Assembly: GCA_003646935.1 (NCBI GenBank)
Contig: QMLW01000022.1
Coordinates: 1 to 10,907, forward strand
Direction: 5' to 3'
Length of the DNA: 10,907 nt
Source: Deltaproteobacteria bacterium
GTDB taxonomy: Bacteria > Desulfobacterota > DSM-4660 > Desulfatiglandales > B25-G16
This document shows positions 1 through 7,561 of this stretch, piece by piece. Positions within the stretch are counted from its first letter, which is position 1, and each line of letters begins with the position of its first letter. Both the position numbers and the translations under genes were made by a program. The notes below the pieces were generated by a model, which saw only the letters and a list, made by a program, of their open reading frames with translations, ran no database searches and had not been told where the DNA came from.

Positions 1-1
1 C

Positions 2-1195
2 ACAGGCTTTCATAAAATCAACTCCATGGCTGTGCTGTGTATCCTCTTTTTTATCCTCATGGGCGGACTCATGACTTCAGGAGGCATTGCTTCACGGCTT
101 GTGGCCATCTCCGATGCTATATTGGGTAGAACCAAGAGCGGCTTGGGCACCGTTTCGATAGTAAGCTGTGCCATATTTGGGGCTATAGCCGGCACGTGCA
201 CCGCAGCAGTAGCAGCCATTGGCAGCATCATGATACCCCGCATGGTGGAGCGAGGCTATCCGCGGGGTCAAGCCACGGCATTAGTTGCCGCCCCGTCTGT
301 TTTGGGACAGCTTATTCCTCCCAGTGTGCCTATGATCCTATACGCCTGGGTAACGTGGCAGTCAGTGGCGGCCTGTTTCTTGTCCACGGTGGTGCCCGGC
401 ATTATCATGATAGGGTTCTACAGTACCGTAAACTGGTTTATGTGCCGCAAACTGCCTATCACCGTCATGCCATCTGTTGGTCTGGTGCAGCAAATGAAAG
501 CCTTTGGGCATGCCGTGAACAAAGGTTTCTTTGCCTTGCTTATGCCTGTCATCGTCTTGGGAGGCATCTATGGGGGCGTCTTTACCCCCACGGAAGCAGC
601 GGGGATCGCGGTGCTCTATTGTATTCCTGTGGGATTTATTATCTATCATACCATGAATGTGAGGCAATTCACGGAGGCCATGATCACCGCGATTACCACC
701 ACAGGTGTGATAATACTCATGGTCTTTTTCGTCATGATTCTGAGCCGACTTTACATCATGGAGAACGTGCCGCAGCGATTAATATCAACGCTCATAGGCT
801 TTACGGACAATAAATTCTTCATATTACTTATGGTCAATGTATTCCTGCTTATCCTCGGTATGCTTATGGACGACTTCAGCGGCACCCTCCTGGCGGCACC
901 CCTCCTGTTTCCCCTGATGAAGGAGATAGGAATTCATCCTGTCCATTTTGCCGCTATCTTGGGCACTAACTTGGGGCTTGGCAATAAGACGCCACCTACT
1001 GCTCCTATCCTCTACCTTGCCGGACGCATTGGTAATTGTAGTCTGGACAAGCTCATAAAACCACAAATGATCTTCATAGTAACCTGCTCGGTTCCCGTGG
1101 TTCTCATAACCACCTATTTTCCTCCCCTTTCTTTAGCACTGCCCCATCTTATCATGCCAAAGCTGGTCCCCCATATTCCGCTGACTGCGTGGTAA
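2..1195 (+). CDS. TRAP transporter large permease subunit, DctM type (5' partial)
   Basis: This is the large membrane subunit of a tripartite ATP-independent periplasmic (TRAP) transporter, which uses an ion gradient to import small organic anions delivered by a periplasmic binding protein. The frame is open to the left edge, and the residues before the first ATG (26) continue the family's conserved helix (FFILMGGLM follows). The real start is therefore upstream, and about 397 of the usual ~425-430 residues are visible. Family landmarks are the GSIMIP segment near 223-239, the IIPPS-like LIPPSVPM near 310-333, GGVFTPTEAAG near 568-600, and a TPPTAP motif near 988-1005 corresponding to the conserved TPP region of DctM. 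The protein is hydrophobic throughout, with many membrane helices, and ends at a TAA. The partner DctP and DctQ genes are not in the window and would be expected upstream. The substrate cannot be told; the lyase gene 118 bases downstream hints at an amino-acid-like or sulfonate-like anion. Confidence 0.93.
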   Translation, partial: TGFHKINSMAVLCILFFILMGGLMTSGGIASRLVAISDAILGRTKSGLGTVSIVSCAIFGAIAGTCTAAVAAIGSIMIPRMVERGYPRGQATALVAAPSVLGQLIPPSVPMILYAWVTWQSVAACFLSTVVPGIIMIGFYSTVNWFMCRKLPITVMPSVGLVQQMKAFGHAVNKGFFALLMPVIVLGGIYGGVFTPTEAAGIAVLYCIPVGFIIYHTMNVRQFTEAMITAITTTGVIILMVFFVMILSRLYIMENVPQRLISTLIGFTDNKFFILLMVNVFLLILGMLMDDFSGTLLAAPLLFPLMKEIGIHPVHFAAILGTNLGLGNKTPPTAPILYLAGRIGNCSLDKLIKPQMIFIVTCSVPVVLITTYFPPLSLALPHLIMPKLVPHIPLTAW

Positions 1196-1300
1196 TAATG
1201 AGGACTCGGGGAATAAGCCGCAAGGCGTACGATAAGGTCAATCATTTCACCGTATACTCATATGGGGTGATCATATACCGTATTCGAATAGTAAACCTGC

Positions 1301-1307
1301 AAGGAGG
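1301..1307 (+). promoter_or_regulatory. Shine-Dalgarno sequence that sets the lyase start
   Basis: AAGGAGG lies six bases before the ATG at 1314. A TTG at 1308 is in the same frame but directly abuts this motif, so it cannot be the start. The ATG at 1314 is therefore the supported initiation codon. Confidence 0.85.
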
Positions 1308-1313
1308 TTGGCT

Positions 1314-2312
1314 ATGTCTATAGTTCAGTTGCCACGGGTTTCTTTGGGTCAATTTCCAACGCCATTGCATGAATTGTCACGTCTTTCCGAAACCATGGGA
1401 GGGCCTCGGATATTTGTGAAACGAGATGATCTCACGGGGCTCGCACTGGGGGGAAACAAGTGCCGCAAGCTTGAGTATGTACTCGCCGATGCCCAGCAGA
1501 GGGGATATGATACCCTGATTACCAGCGGGAGCTCGCAGTCAAACTTTGCCCTGCAGATGGCGGCAGCCGCCCGCAAGCTGGGAATGGAGCCCCATCTTGT
1601 GCTGGTAAAGGGCGTTCATGTTGAAACCCAGGGCAATCTCCTGCTGCACGACATCCTTGCCTCCTCCGTCACCATCATGGAGGTAAGCCATCCAAGCGAG
1701 ATGTTCAACACCATGCCGAGGAAGATGAACCAACTCGCGGAAGAGCTGCGTGTCAAGGGGCGTAATCCCTTGGTCATCCCCGCTGGGGCCTTTAACCCAC
1801 TTGGAACTGCGGGCTGGGTTGATGCTGCTGAAGAGATCAGTCGACAAGTACGGGATCAACGGATCGCTGTTCGCTATGTGGTCGTGGCAAATGGCTCGGG
1901 GGGAACGCAGGCGGGTTTGATACTGGGATTCAAAGAGCTCAAGGCCCCCTTTGATGTCATCGGCATTAGCGTATTGAATGGAAAACAAGAGGCTACCAAC
2001 ATTGTGGTTGACCAAGTCAATGAAACGGCTGGCCTTTTGAACTTGGATCTGAGGGTAAGCTCCGATGAGGTAGCCGTCTATGATGATTATATCGGTGAAG
2101 GCTACGGCATGCCTACAAAGGAGAGCGTCGAGGCAATTCGGGTGGTAGCCCAAGCTGAGGCGATTTTCCTTGATCCTGTTTACACGGGGAAGGCTATGGC
2201 GGGCCTCATGGATCTTATCGGAAAGGGTCAAATCACCAAAAGGGATGCCGTGCTGTTTATCCATACCGGAGGAGTGGCTGCAGACTTCGCTTATGCCGAG
2301 GAATTGAGCTAA
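1314..2312 (+). CDS. PLP-dependent lyase, D-cysteine desulfhydrase / ACC deaminase family
   Basis: This 332-residue protein belongs to the fold-type II PLP family that includes D-cysteine desulfhydrase (DcyD), 1-aminocyclopropane-1-carboxylate (ACC) deaminase and L-cysteate sulfo-lyase (CuyA). These cytoplasmic enzymes release ammonia and a 2-oxoacid. The PLP lysine is K49 in GGNKCRK (46-52). The phosphate-binding glycine loop is NGSGGTQAG (193-201). Two positions separate the subfamilies: T291 in DPVYTGK and T318 in HTGG. ACC deaminases carry Glu and Leu there, so ACC deamination is unlikely and a desulfhydrase or sulfo-lyase role fits better. The substrate loop is odd: it reads SQSNFALQ (74-81), where the family normally has SNH or SNQ followed by a conserved Arg-Gln. 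Length is normal. It follows the TRAP permease on the same strand after 118 bases, which suggests the pair handles one imported compound. The family call is firm; the exact substrate is open. Confidence 0.85.
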   Translation: MSIVQLPRVSLGQFPTPLHELSRLSETMGGPRIFVKRDDLTGLALGGNKCRKLEYVLADAQQRGYDTLITSGSSQSNFALQMAAAARKLGMEPHLVLVKGVHVETQGNLLLHDILASSVTIMEVSHPSEMFNTMPRKMNQLAEELRVKGRNPLVIPAGAFNPLGTAGWVDAAEEISRQVRDQRIAVRYVVVANGSGGTQAGLILGFKELKAPFDVIGISVLNGKQEATNIVVDQVNETAGLLNLDLRVSSDEVAVYDDYIGEGYGMPTKESVEAIRVVAQAEAIFLDPVYTGKAMAGLMDLIGKGQITKRDAVLFIHTGGVAADFAYAEELS

Positions 2313-2441
2313 TGTTTGCCCAGTGTATAGGATGATTACCTGGTGGCATTTCCTTATGGGGAATCATATTTGTTAAAGGACTTTTCGAGACTCCATAACA
2401 GCCTTAAGGCCTGTATTCAATTGTACCATGTATTTTTCTCG

Positions 2442-2470
2442 TTGACATTTTGATTGCGATAAAACTAAAT
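2442..2470 (+). promoter_or_regulatory. Candidate sigma-70 promoter for the oxidoreductase operon
   Basis: A perfect TTGACA (2442-2447) is followed after 17 bases by CTAAAT (2465-2470), a weak -10 element. It sits in the 195-base gap ahead of the gamma gene, at a distance that would give a leader of about 30 bases. The same gap has a 10-bp palindrome, GCCTTAAGGC (2401-2410), which could be an operator or chance. I see no clear terminator after the lyase gene. Confidence 0.4.
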
Positions 2471-2507
2471 AGAGGCACAATTTTGAAACAACAACAGGAG
2501 CCTTTCA

Positions 2508-3071
2508 ATGATCGAGATACGTTTTCATGGCCGCGGCGGTCAAGGGGCGGTGGTTGCATCGAAAATCCTCGCCACATCTATCTTTTTAGAGGATAGATAT
2601 TCCCAGTCCTTCCCGGCCTTCGGGGTGGAAAGAAGGGGGGCGCCGGTGACCGCCTTTCTCAGGGTTGATGATAAGCCCATACGGATACGCACCGAGATCT
2701 ACGAGCCCGACCATCTCGTCGTCCTCGATCCCCTCCTTGTTGATCAGGTTCCCCTGGCAAGCGGGCTTAAGAACGACGGCATTGTGATTATCAACAGCAG
2801 CAAAAAACCGGAGGAGTTTTCGGATAAGTTCAAAGGCTTTCGCGTGGCAACGGTCCCCGCGGGTAGGATCGCGGTAAAGCACCATCTCGGAACGCCCCAA
2901 TCCCCCATCGTGAACACCGCTATATTGGGCGCTGTTGCCAAGGTGTTGGGAGTAGTGAGCCTCGAGAACCTGATCGAGGGCATCAAGGCCGATGTACCGG
3001 CCCACACAGAGGATAACGCCGCCGCGGCAAAGGAAGCCTATGAAATGGTGAGCGACGCGGTGGTGCTGTAA
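2508..3071 (+). CDS. 2-oxoacid:acceptor oxidoreductase, gamma subunit
   Basis: This 187-residue cytoplasmic protein is the gamma subunit of a 2-oxoacid:ferredoxin oxidoreductase, the class that converts 2-oxoacids and coenzyme A to acyl-CoA, CO2 and reduced carrier. The N-terminal glycine motif GRGGQG (8-13) and the signature [10 protein letters not shown] (38-47) are typical of PorG-like proteins, and the length matches. It opens a four-gene same-strand run. AGGAG (2496-2500) lies seven bases before the ATG. The next gene begins 33 bases after its stop. The gamma-first order and the separate alpha and beta genes resemble both four-subunit archaeal-type pyruvate/ketoisovalerate oxidoreductases and phenylglyoxylate oxidoreductase (PadE-type). 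The sequence alone does not decide between these substrates. Confidence 0.93.
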
Positions 3072-3104
3072 TCAAGGATGATCGGCTAATCAGAGGGATA
3101 GAAG

Positions 3105-4850
3105 ATGAAATATACCGATAGACGCGTGAGCGTTCCATTGTGTGCAAGATCCACTACGCCGGGGCTGGTCAATAAGACCGGAACCTGGAAGTTCGCCGAG
3201 CCTCATTTCGTTGATCTCACCTCCCCATGTAACCAGCAGTGCCCGGCCGGGGAGGACATCACAGGATACATGTACCTGGTTGGCCAGGGGAAGTTCGAGG
3301 AGGCATGGAACTTGATCATGGAGGAAAACCCCTTCCCCGCCATCATGGGCCGGGTCTGTTTTCATACCTGTGAGGAGCAGTGTAACAGGAACGATCACGA
3401 TGAATCCATAGCAATCCATGTGGTAGAGCGGTTCATCGGCGACTACGGCCTGTCTAAAGGGCTCACCGTAGCCCCCCCAGAGGATGAAAAGGATAAAAAA
3501 GTCGCTATCGTGGGTGCTGGTCCAGGAGGCCTCAGCGCAGCCTACCAATTGAGAAGGATGGGGTATGCGGTAACCATATTCGATTCCAACGAGAAGCCGG
3601 GCGGCATGATGCGCTATGGCATCCCCTCGTATCGACTGCCCAAGGAGATACTCGACGCCGAGATCGACCGTCTGTCTGCCATGGGAGTAGGGTTTACCAT
3701 GGGGGTAACAGCGGGAAAGGACATCTCATGGGATTCTCTCGCCTCAGAGCACGATGCCCTTTTTGTCGCAATCGGGGCCTGGGAAGAGGCGAGCCTCGGG
3801 ATCGGGGGCGTGGACAAAGGGGGCGTATTCAATGCCCTTGCGTTCTTGCGGGAGATCAACCTCGGGAATACACCGGAGGCAGGCTCTAAGGTGGTGGTGA
3901 TCGGTGGCGGAAACAGCGCCATAGACTGCGCACGGGCCTCACGAAGGCTCGGCGCTGAGGTAACCATCGCCTACCGGAGAACAGAGGTGGAGATGCCGGC
4001 ACATCCGGAGGAGGTTGAACTGGCCAAGGAGGAGGGCGTTCAGTTCCTCTTTCTCACTGCTCCCAAGGAGATAATCGGCCAACGGCATATCGCCGGGCTT
4101 ACGGCGGAGAAGATGACCCTGGGCGAGGAGGATTCCTCGGGCAGGAGAAGACCGGTGCCTACGGGGGAGGTCTTCGAGATTCAATGTGACGGCATGATTA
4201 TGGCCATTGGAGAGGGCACCAAAGTAGAGGATCTTCCTTCCCTTATCTCCCACAAAGGAGGGGTAGTTGAAACAGACAACATGGGCCACACTGCTGCTCC
4301 GAAGTTCTTTGCAGGTGGCGATATCATAGATATTCCCCATACCGTTACCCATGCTATCGGCTCCGGAAAGAGGGCAGCCATAGCCATCGATAGATTCCTC
4401 GAGGGAGAGCAGTGCGATGAGGGTAGCCTTGATCGTTTCAGGTGGGGGGAGAAGGGAAACGTGAGCCTCGGCCGCATCAAGGGCACGATGCTATTCCCGA
4501 GGAGAAATCCGGGCTCGGAGGTTATAGGCTTCAAGGACATGAATACCTTCTATTTCGACCATCGTTCACGCATAAGGCCGCAAAGGATTCCCCTGGAGGA
4601 GAGATTACAGGGATTTCAGGAGGTGATTGCATCTCCCTCAAAAGAGGAGGCAGTTGCCGAGGCGCAGCGTTGCTTTATCTGCGGCTCCTGTACGGAATGC
4701 GGAAACTGCTATATCTTCTGCCCGGAGTGCGCCATCAAGTCCGATCCCGATGGCTATGGATACATTGCGGATATGGACTACTGCAAGGGTTGCGGTATAT
4801 GCGTATACGAGTGCCCGCGGGGGGCCATGAGAATGGAGGTTATGGAGTAG
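3105..4850 (+). CDS. GltD-like FAD/NAD(P) oxidoreductase fused to 2x[4Fe-4S] ferredoxin (delta subunit)
   Basis: This 581-residue protein is the likely electron-transfer subunit of the oxidoreductase. Residues 1-120 resemble the iron-sulfur N-terminus of the glutamate synthase small subunit, with C42, C46, C85, C89 and C93. One nucleotide-binding fold starts at VAIVGAGPGG (133-142) for FAD. A second starts at VVVIGGGNSA (263-272) and probably binds NAD(P)H. The FAGGD segment (402-406) is the usual C-terminal FAD contact. From about 520 there is a bacterial-type ferredoxin: C529-C532-C535-C539-Pro and C560-C563-C566-C570-Pro, each in CxxCxxCxxxCP spacing, plus extra cysteines C523, C526 and C542. 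In many relatives the ferredoxin (delta) and flavoprotein subunits are separate genes; here they are one chain. GAGGG (3093-3097) precedes the ATG by seven bases. I infer electron flow from the beta-subunit cluster through the ferredoxin domain to FAD and then NAD(P). Confidence 0.9.
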   Translation: MKYTDRRVSVPLCARSTTPGLVNKTGTWKFAEPHFVDLTSPCNQQCPAGEDITGYMYLVGQGKFEEAWNLIMEENPFPAIMGRVCFHTCEEQCNRNDHDESIAIHVVERFIGDYGLSKGLTVAPPEDEKDKKVAIVGAGPGGLSAAYQLRRMGYAVTIFDSNEKPGGMMRYGIPSYRLPKEILDAEIDRLSAMGVGFTMGVTAGKDISWDSLASEHDALFVAIGAWEEASLGIGGVDKGGVFNALAFLREINLGNTPEAGSKVVVIGGGNSAIDCARASRRLGAEVTIAYRRTEVEMPAHPEEVELAKEEGVQFLFLTAPKEIIGQRHIAGLTAEKMTLGEEDSSGRRRPVPTGEVFEIQCDGMIMAIGEGTKVEDLPSLISHKGGVVETDNMGHTAAPKFFAGGDIIDIPHTVTHAIGSGKRAAIAIDRFLEGEQCDEGSLDRFRWGEKGNVSLGRIKGTMLFPRRNPGSEVIGFKDMNTFYFDHRSRIRPQRIPLEERLQGFQEVIASPSKEEAVAEAQRCFICGSCTECGNCYIFCPECAIKSDPDGYGYIADMDYCKGCGICVYECPRGAMRMEVME

Positions 4851-4854
4851 CAGT

Positions 4855-6021
4855 ATGAGAAAGGTAATTACGGGAAACGTGGCAGTAGCTTATGGGGCAA
4901 TGCTCTCGGATGTGCAAGTAGTTGCCGCCTATCCGATTACACCCCAGACGACCATCATAGAGGAGCTCGCTACCATGCAGGCCGAGGGATTAGTGGATTT
5001 CGACTACATAAGGGTGGAATCTGAACATTCGGCCATGGCCGCCTGCATCGGGGCAGAAATGGGTGGCGCCAGGGCCTTTACCGCCACCTGCGGGCAGGGA
5101 TTATTCCTGATGCATGAAATGCTTCACTACGCAGCCGGTGCTAGAACGCCCGTGGTGCTCGCCAACGTCAATCGAGCAGCAGCAGCCCCATGGAGCATTT
5201 GGAGCGATCAGACCGATTCCGTCTCGCAGAGGGAAACCGGTTGGATCCAGCTCTACTGTGAGGGCAATCAAGAGGTACTGGATACCACCATCATGGCCTT
5301 CAAGATAGCGGAGAGATTGCGGCTGCCGGCGATGGTAGTCCTGGATGCGTTCTTCCTCTCCCACACATCGGAGCCAGTTGACATACCCGAGAAAGAACGC
5401 GTGAGGGATTTTCTCCCGCCCATCGATCCGGGAGAAAACTGGCTCGATCCGGATAATCCCAGGACCTTCGGCGGCATCACCATGAACGATGCCTACATGG
5501 AGTTCAGATGGCAGATTCAGAGGGATATGGAGAAGGCAAAGGGCATCATCACCGAGGTCCACGAGGACTTCGCCCAGGCCTTTGGAAGGACCTACCGACA
5601 GGTGGAGGAATACCGGGCTCAGGACACAGAGCTGGTTTTGGTCGTCTCCGGGACCGTGGCGTCCACCGCAAGAGATGCCGTGGATTACCTCAGGGAGAAG
5701 GGAAAGGGGGTTGGCATGGTGAAACTCAAGACACTACGTCCCTTCCCGAGGGAAGAGGTCATAGAGACGTTAAAGGGGAAGAAAAAGGTGGCGGTGATCG
5801 ATAGGAACTTCTCTCCCGGTGCAACCGGCGTCTGGGCCCAAGAGGTCAGGAGCGCCCTCTATGATCTTCCGGAGGCCCAAAGGCCGCTTATCTATGGCTA
5901 TGTCGCCGGTATTGGTGGGCGAGATATCAGCGTGAAGACCATTGAGGAAATCTACACCAAGACCCTAGAGGATGCTGAACCCGATGATGTCGATATGTGG
6001 GTAGGAGTAAACTATGTATAG
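4855..6021 (+). CDS. 2-oxoacid:acceptor oxidoreductase, alpha subunit
   Basis: This 388-residue protein is the alpha subunit, carrying the pyrimidine-binding half of the thiamine diphosphate site. YPITPQT (26-32) is the family hallmark. E57 in ESEHSA matches the glutamate that activates the cofactor in pyruvate:ferredoxin oxidoreductase. R107 in NVNRA lies where the substrate-carboxylate arginine is expected; that equivalence is by analogy. The C-terminal part from about 235 is the transketolase C-like domain. The gene begins only four bases after the preceding stop, with GGAG (4844-4847) inside the end of that gene, so translation is probably coupled. It overlaps the beta gene by eight bases. 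The segment with SIWSDQTDSVSQRETGWIQ resembles pyruvate and ketoisovalerate enzymes and is less like indolepyruvate or 2-oxoglutarate forms, but the substrate remains unproven. Confidence 0.94.
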   Translation: MRKVITGNVAVAYGAMLSDVQVVAAYPITPQTTIIEELATMQAEGLVDFDYIRVESEHSAMAACIGAEMGGARAFTATCGQGLFLMHEMLHYAAGARTPVVLANVNRAAAAPWSIWSDQTDSVSQRETGWIQLYCEGNQEVLDTTIMAFKIAERLRLPAMVVLDAFFLSHTSEPVDIPEKERVRDFLPPIDPGENWLDPDNPRTFGGITMNDAYMEFRWQIQRDMEKAKGIITEVHEDFAQAFGRTYRQVEEYRAQDTELVLVVSGTVASTARDAVDYLREKGKGVGMVKLKTLRPFPREEVIETLKGKKKVAVIDRNFSPGATGVWAQEVRSALYDLPEAQRPLIYGYVAGIGGRDISVKTIEEIYTKTLEDAEPDDVDMWVGVNYV

Positions 6022-6931
6022 CGTGAATCAGAGATTTGACAATCAGTATATACCGGAGCAAGAACTGCTTACCTCCGGGAATTTGGCCTGTGCCGGTTGC
6101 GGCGCATCCCTGTCTATGAGGCTTGCCCTAAAGGCCTTGGGAAAACCCACGGTGCTCGCGGTACCCGCCTGTTGCTGGACGATCATACCTGGGGCCTTCC
6201 CCCGGTCGATTATGGAGGTCCCGTTCTTTAACTGCGCCTTCGAGACTACGGCAGCTACTATCTCAGGCATTAAGGCGGCGTTCAGGAGACGAGGAATGGG
6301 TGAGATCTGCGTGGTGGGATGGGCAGGTGACGGAGGTACGTTGGATATCGGCATCCAGGCCCTCTCAGGTGCTGCGGAGCGAAACGAAGATGTTGTCTAT
6401 ATATGCTATGACAACGAGGCCTACATGAACACAGGCATCCAGCGCTCGAGCGCTACACCGCGCGGCTCCTGGACTACCACAACCCCTGTCAAGAATCCCA
6501 AATCCGAGCCGAAGAAGGATATCGACGAGATCATGATTGCACACAAGATCCCCTATCTGGCAACGGCAACTGCTGCCTATCCCCATGATATGATCGCTAA
6601 GCTGAAGAAGGCCAGAACGATTAAGGGCACGAGGTTTATCCACCTCTTTTCCTCCTGCCCCACCGGCTGGAGAATGCCCGAGAACCTCTCCATAGAGGTA
6701 ATGCGGCTCGCGGTGTTAACGAACCTATTCCCCCTATATGAGGTGGAACATGCCGAGGTGTATCGACAGACGGTGGTGCCTGAGGAGATCAAACCCGTCG
6801 AGGAGTACATACGGCTTCAGGGTAGATTTAGACACCTGACTGAAGAGGATCTAAGGGAATTACAGAGCATGGTGGACAAGCGGTTTGCGAGTTTGAAGGA
6901 GAAATTCGAGAAATCAGAGGCGCTGAAATAA
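6014..6931 (+). CDS. 2-oxoacid:acceptor oxidoreductase, beta subunit (TPP-binding)
   Basis: This 305-residue protein is the beta subunit, which binds thiamine diphosphate pyrophosphate/Mg and a [4Fe-4S] cluster. The TPP motif runs from GDGG (105-108) to DNEAYMNTG (133-141). Likely cluster ligands are C26 and C29 (CAGC), C54 and C215 (SSCPTGW), as in PorB-type proteins. The ATG lies within the end of the alpha gene, and AGGAG (6003-6007) is placed six bases before it, so the two subunits are probably made in step. Its length is typical. The C-terminus (about 275-305) is a charged, probably helical tail. The operon ends here. Only 15 bases separate the stop from the end of the convergent remnant, and I see no obvious hairpin terminator. 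Confidence 0.95.
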   Translation: MYSVNQRFDNQYIPEQELLTSGNLACAGCGASLSMRLALKALGKPTVLAVPACCWTIIPGAFPRSIMEVPFFNCAFETTAATISGIKAAFRRRGMGEICVVGWAGDGGTLDIGIQALSGAAERNEDVVYICYDNEAYMNTGIQRSSATPRGSWTTTTPVKNPKSEPKKDIDEIMIAHKIPYLATATAAYPHDMIAKLKKARTIKGTRFIHLFSSCPTGWRMPENLSIEVMRLAVLTNLFPLYEVEHAEVYRQTVVPEEIKPVEEYIRLQGRFRHLTEEDLRELQSMVDKRFASLKEKFEKSEALK

Positions 6932-6946
6932 GACAGCTAACACCCC

Positions 6947-7312
6947 TTACATCACCGCACCGATATCCCAGGGCACGAACTCGTTATCCCCTATCCCGAG
7001 TATCTCGCTCTTGGTCTTTCTCCCAGAGGCCGTCTCTAAAATGGAGGAGAAGATTTTCTTGCCCATCTCCTCTACCGTTGCCTCTCCCTTGACGATGGGG
7101 CCGCAGTCGATATCCATATCCCCCTCCATGCGTTCATAAAGGGCGGTGTTGGTTGCCAGTTTGATGACCGGAACGGGCTTACAGCCGAACACGGAGCCCC
7201 GACCCGTGGTGAAGCAGATGATGGTAGCGGCCCCGGCCGAAACACCCGTCCGTGCTACTACTACACTATCGGCAGGGCTGAGGCGGATTACCTGAGTGTT
7301 CATTTCATCCAT
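6947..7312 (-). pseudogene. Internally deleted UxaA/SuyB-family gene (altronate dehydratase / sulfolactate sulfo-lyase)
   Basis: This 121-codon frame looks like a family member with its middle removed. Residues 5-27 (from NTQVIRLSPADSVVVA onward) resemble the start of the SAF domain that opens UxaA proteins. Residues about 28-121 match the family's C-terminal end, with CFTTGRGSVFGCKP (33-46), KLATNTALYER (51-61), DMDIDCG (65-71), TASGRKTKSE (94-103) and the terminal EFVPWDIGAVM. Intact UxaA proteins are near 390-500 residues, so most of the catalytic body is absent. The join lies near 7229-7240, where GGCC occurs twice six bases apart. The start at 7312 is chosen because GGAG (7318-7321 on this strand) precedes it by five bases; an in-frame TTG at 7327 is the alternative, and an in-frame stop at 7340-7342 bars any further extension. 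Intact relatives act on altronate, galactarate or 3-sulfolactate; this copy should be inactive. Confidence 0.75.
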
Positions 7313-7452
7313 TGCCACTCCATCCAAACCGCTATCACCTTAAACCCCTGTGTCATATACCTCTTTCTTACTGGGTAGAGAAAATGCTTGCACCGCTGAG
7401 AAAAAGAGAAGTACTGCGTTCAATAGAATGGAGGCCAGTACACTCAAACGAA

Positions 7453-7481
7453 TTGACTCTTATTTTTCTATTGCGTATCTT
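7453..7481 (+). promoter_or_regulatory. Candidate sigma-70 promoter for the ABC importer locus
   Basis: TTGACT (7453-7458) is followed after 17 bases by TATCTT (7476-7481). A second -10-like TATGAT occurs at 7508-7513 without a good -35. These lie in the 249-base gap before the substrate-binding protein gene, which otherwise holds no gene that I can support. The call rests on hexamer matching only. Confidence 0.35.
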
Positions 7482-7561
7482 ACTTCTACTCGATTGCGCA
7501 TTAGTGCTATGATGCTTAGTGGATAGTCAATACTAACACGACCCAAAAGTCAATACGTCCC

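Noticed and set aside
196..813. 205-codon frame on the + strand within the TRAP permease gene
   Set aside because: It lies out of frame inside conserved permease sequence, and its product is rich in His, Arg and Cys with no domain.
1308..1313. TTG at 1308 as the lyase start
   Set aside because: It directly abuts the AAGGAGG motif, leaving no spacer. The ATG at 1314 has ideal spacing.
1539..2264. Antisense open frame (241 codons) opposite the lyase gene
   Set aside because: The + strand encodes the PLP motifs here, and the antisense product shows no family signature or ribosome site.
1314..2312. ACC deaminase as the function of the lyase
   Set aside because: The two diagnostic positions are Thr (T291, T318), where ACC deaminases have Glu and Leu.
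2352..2372. Short inverted repeat (TTCC/GGAA) after the lyase as a terminator
   Set aside because: The stem is only about four base pairs with no following T-run that would support intrinsic termination.
7312..7512. 66-codon + strand frame after the UxaA remnant
   Set aside because: It starts within the remnant on the opposite strand, has no ribosome site or recognisable motif, and spans the candidate promoter.
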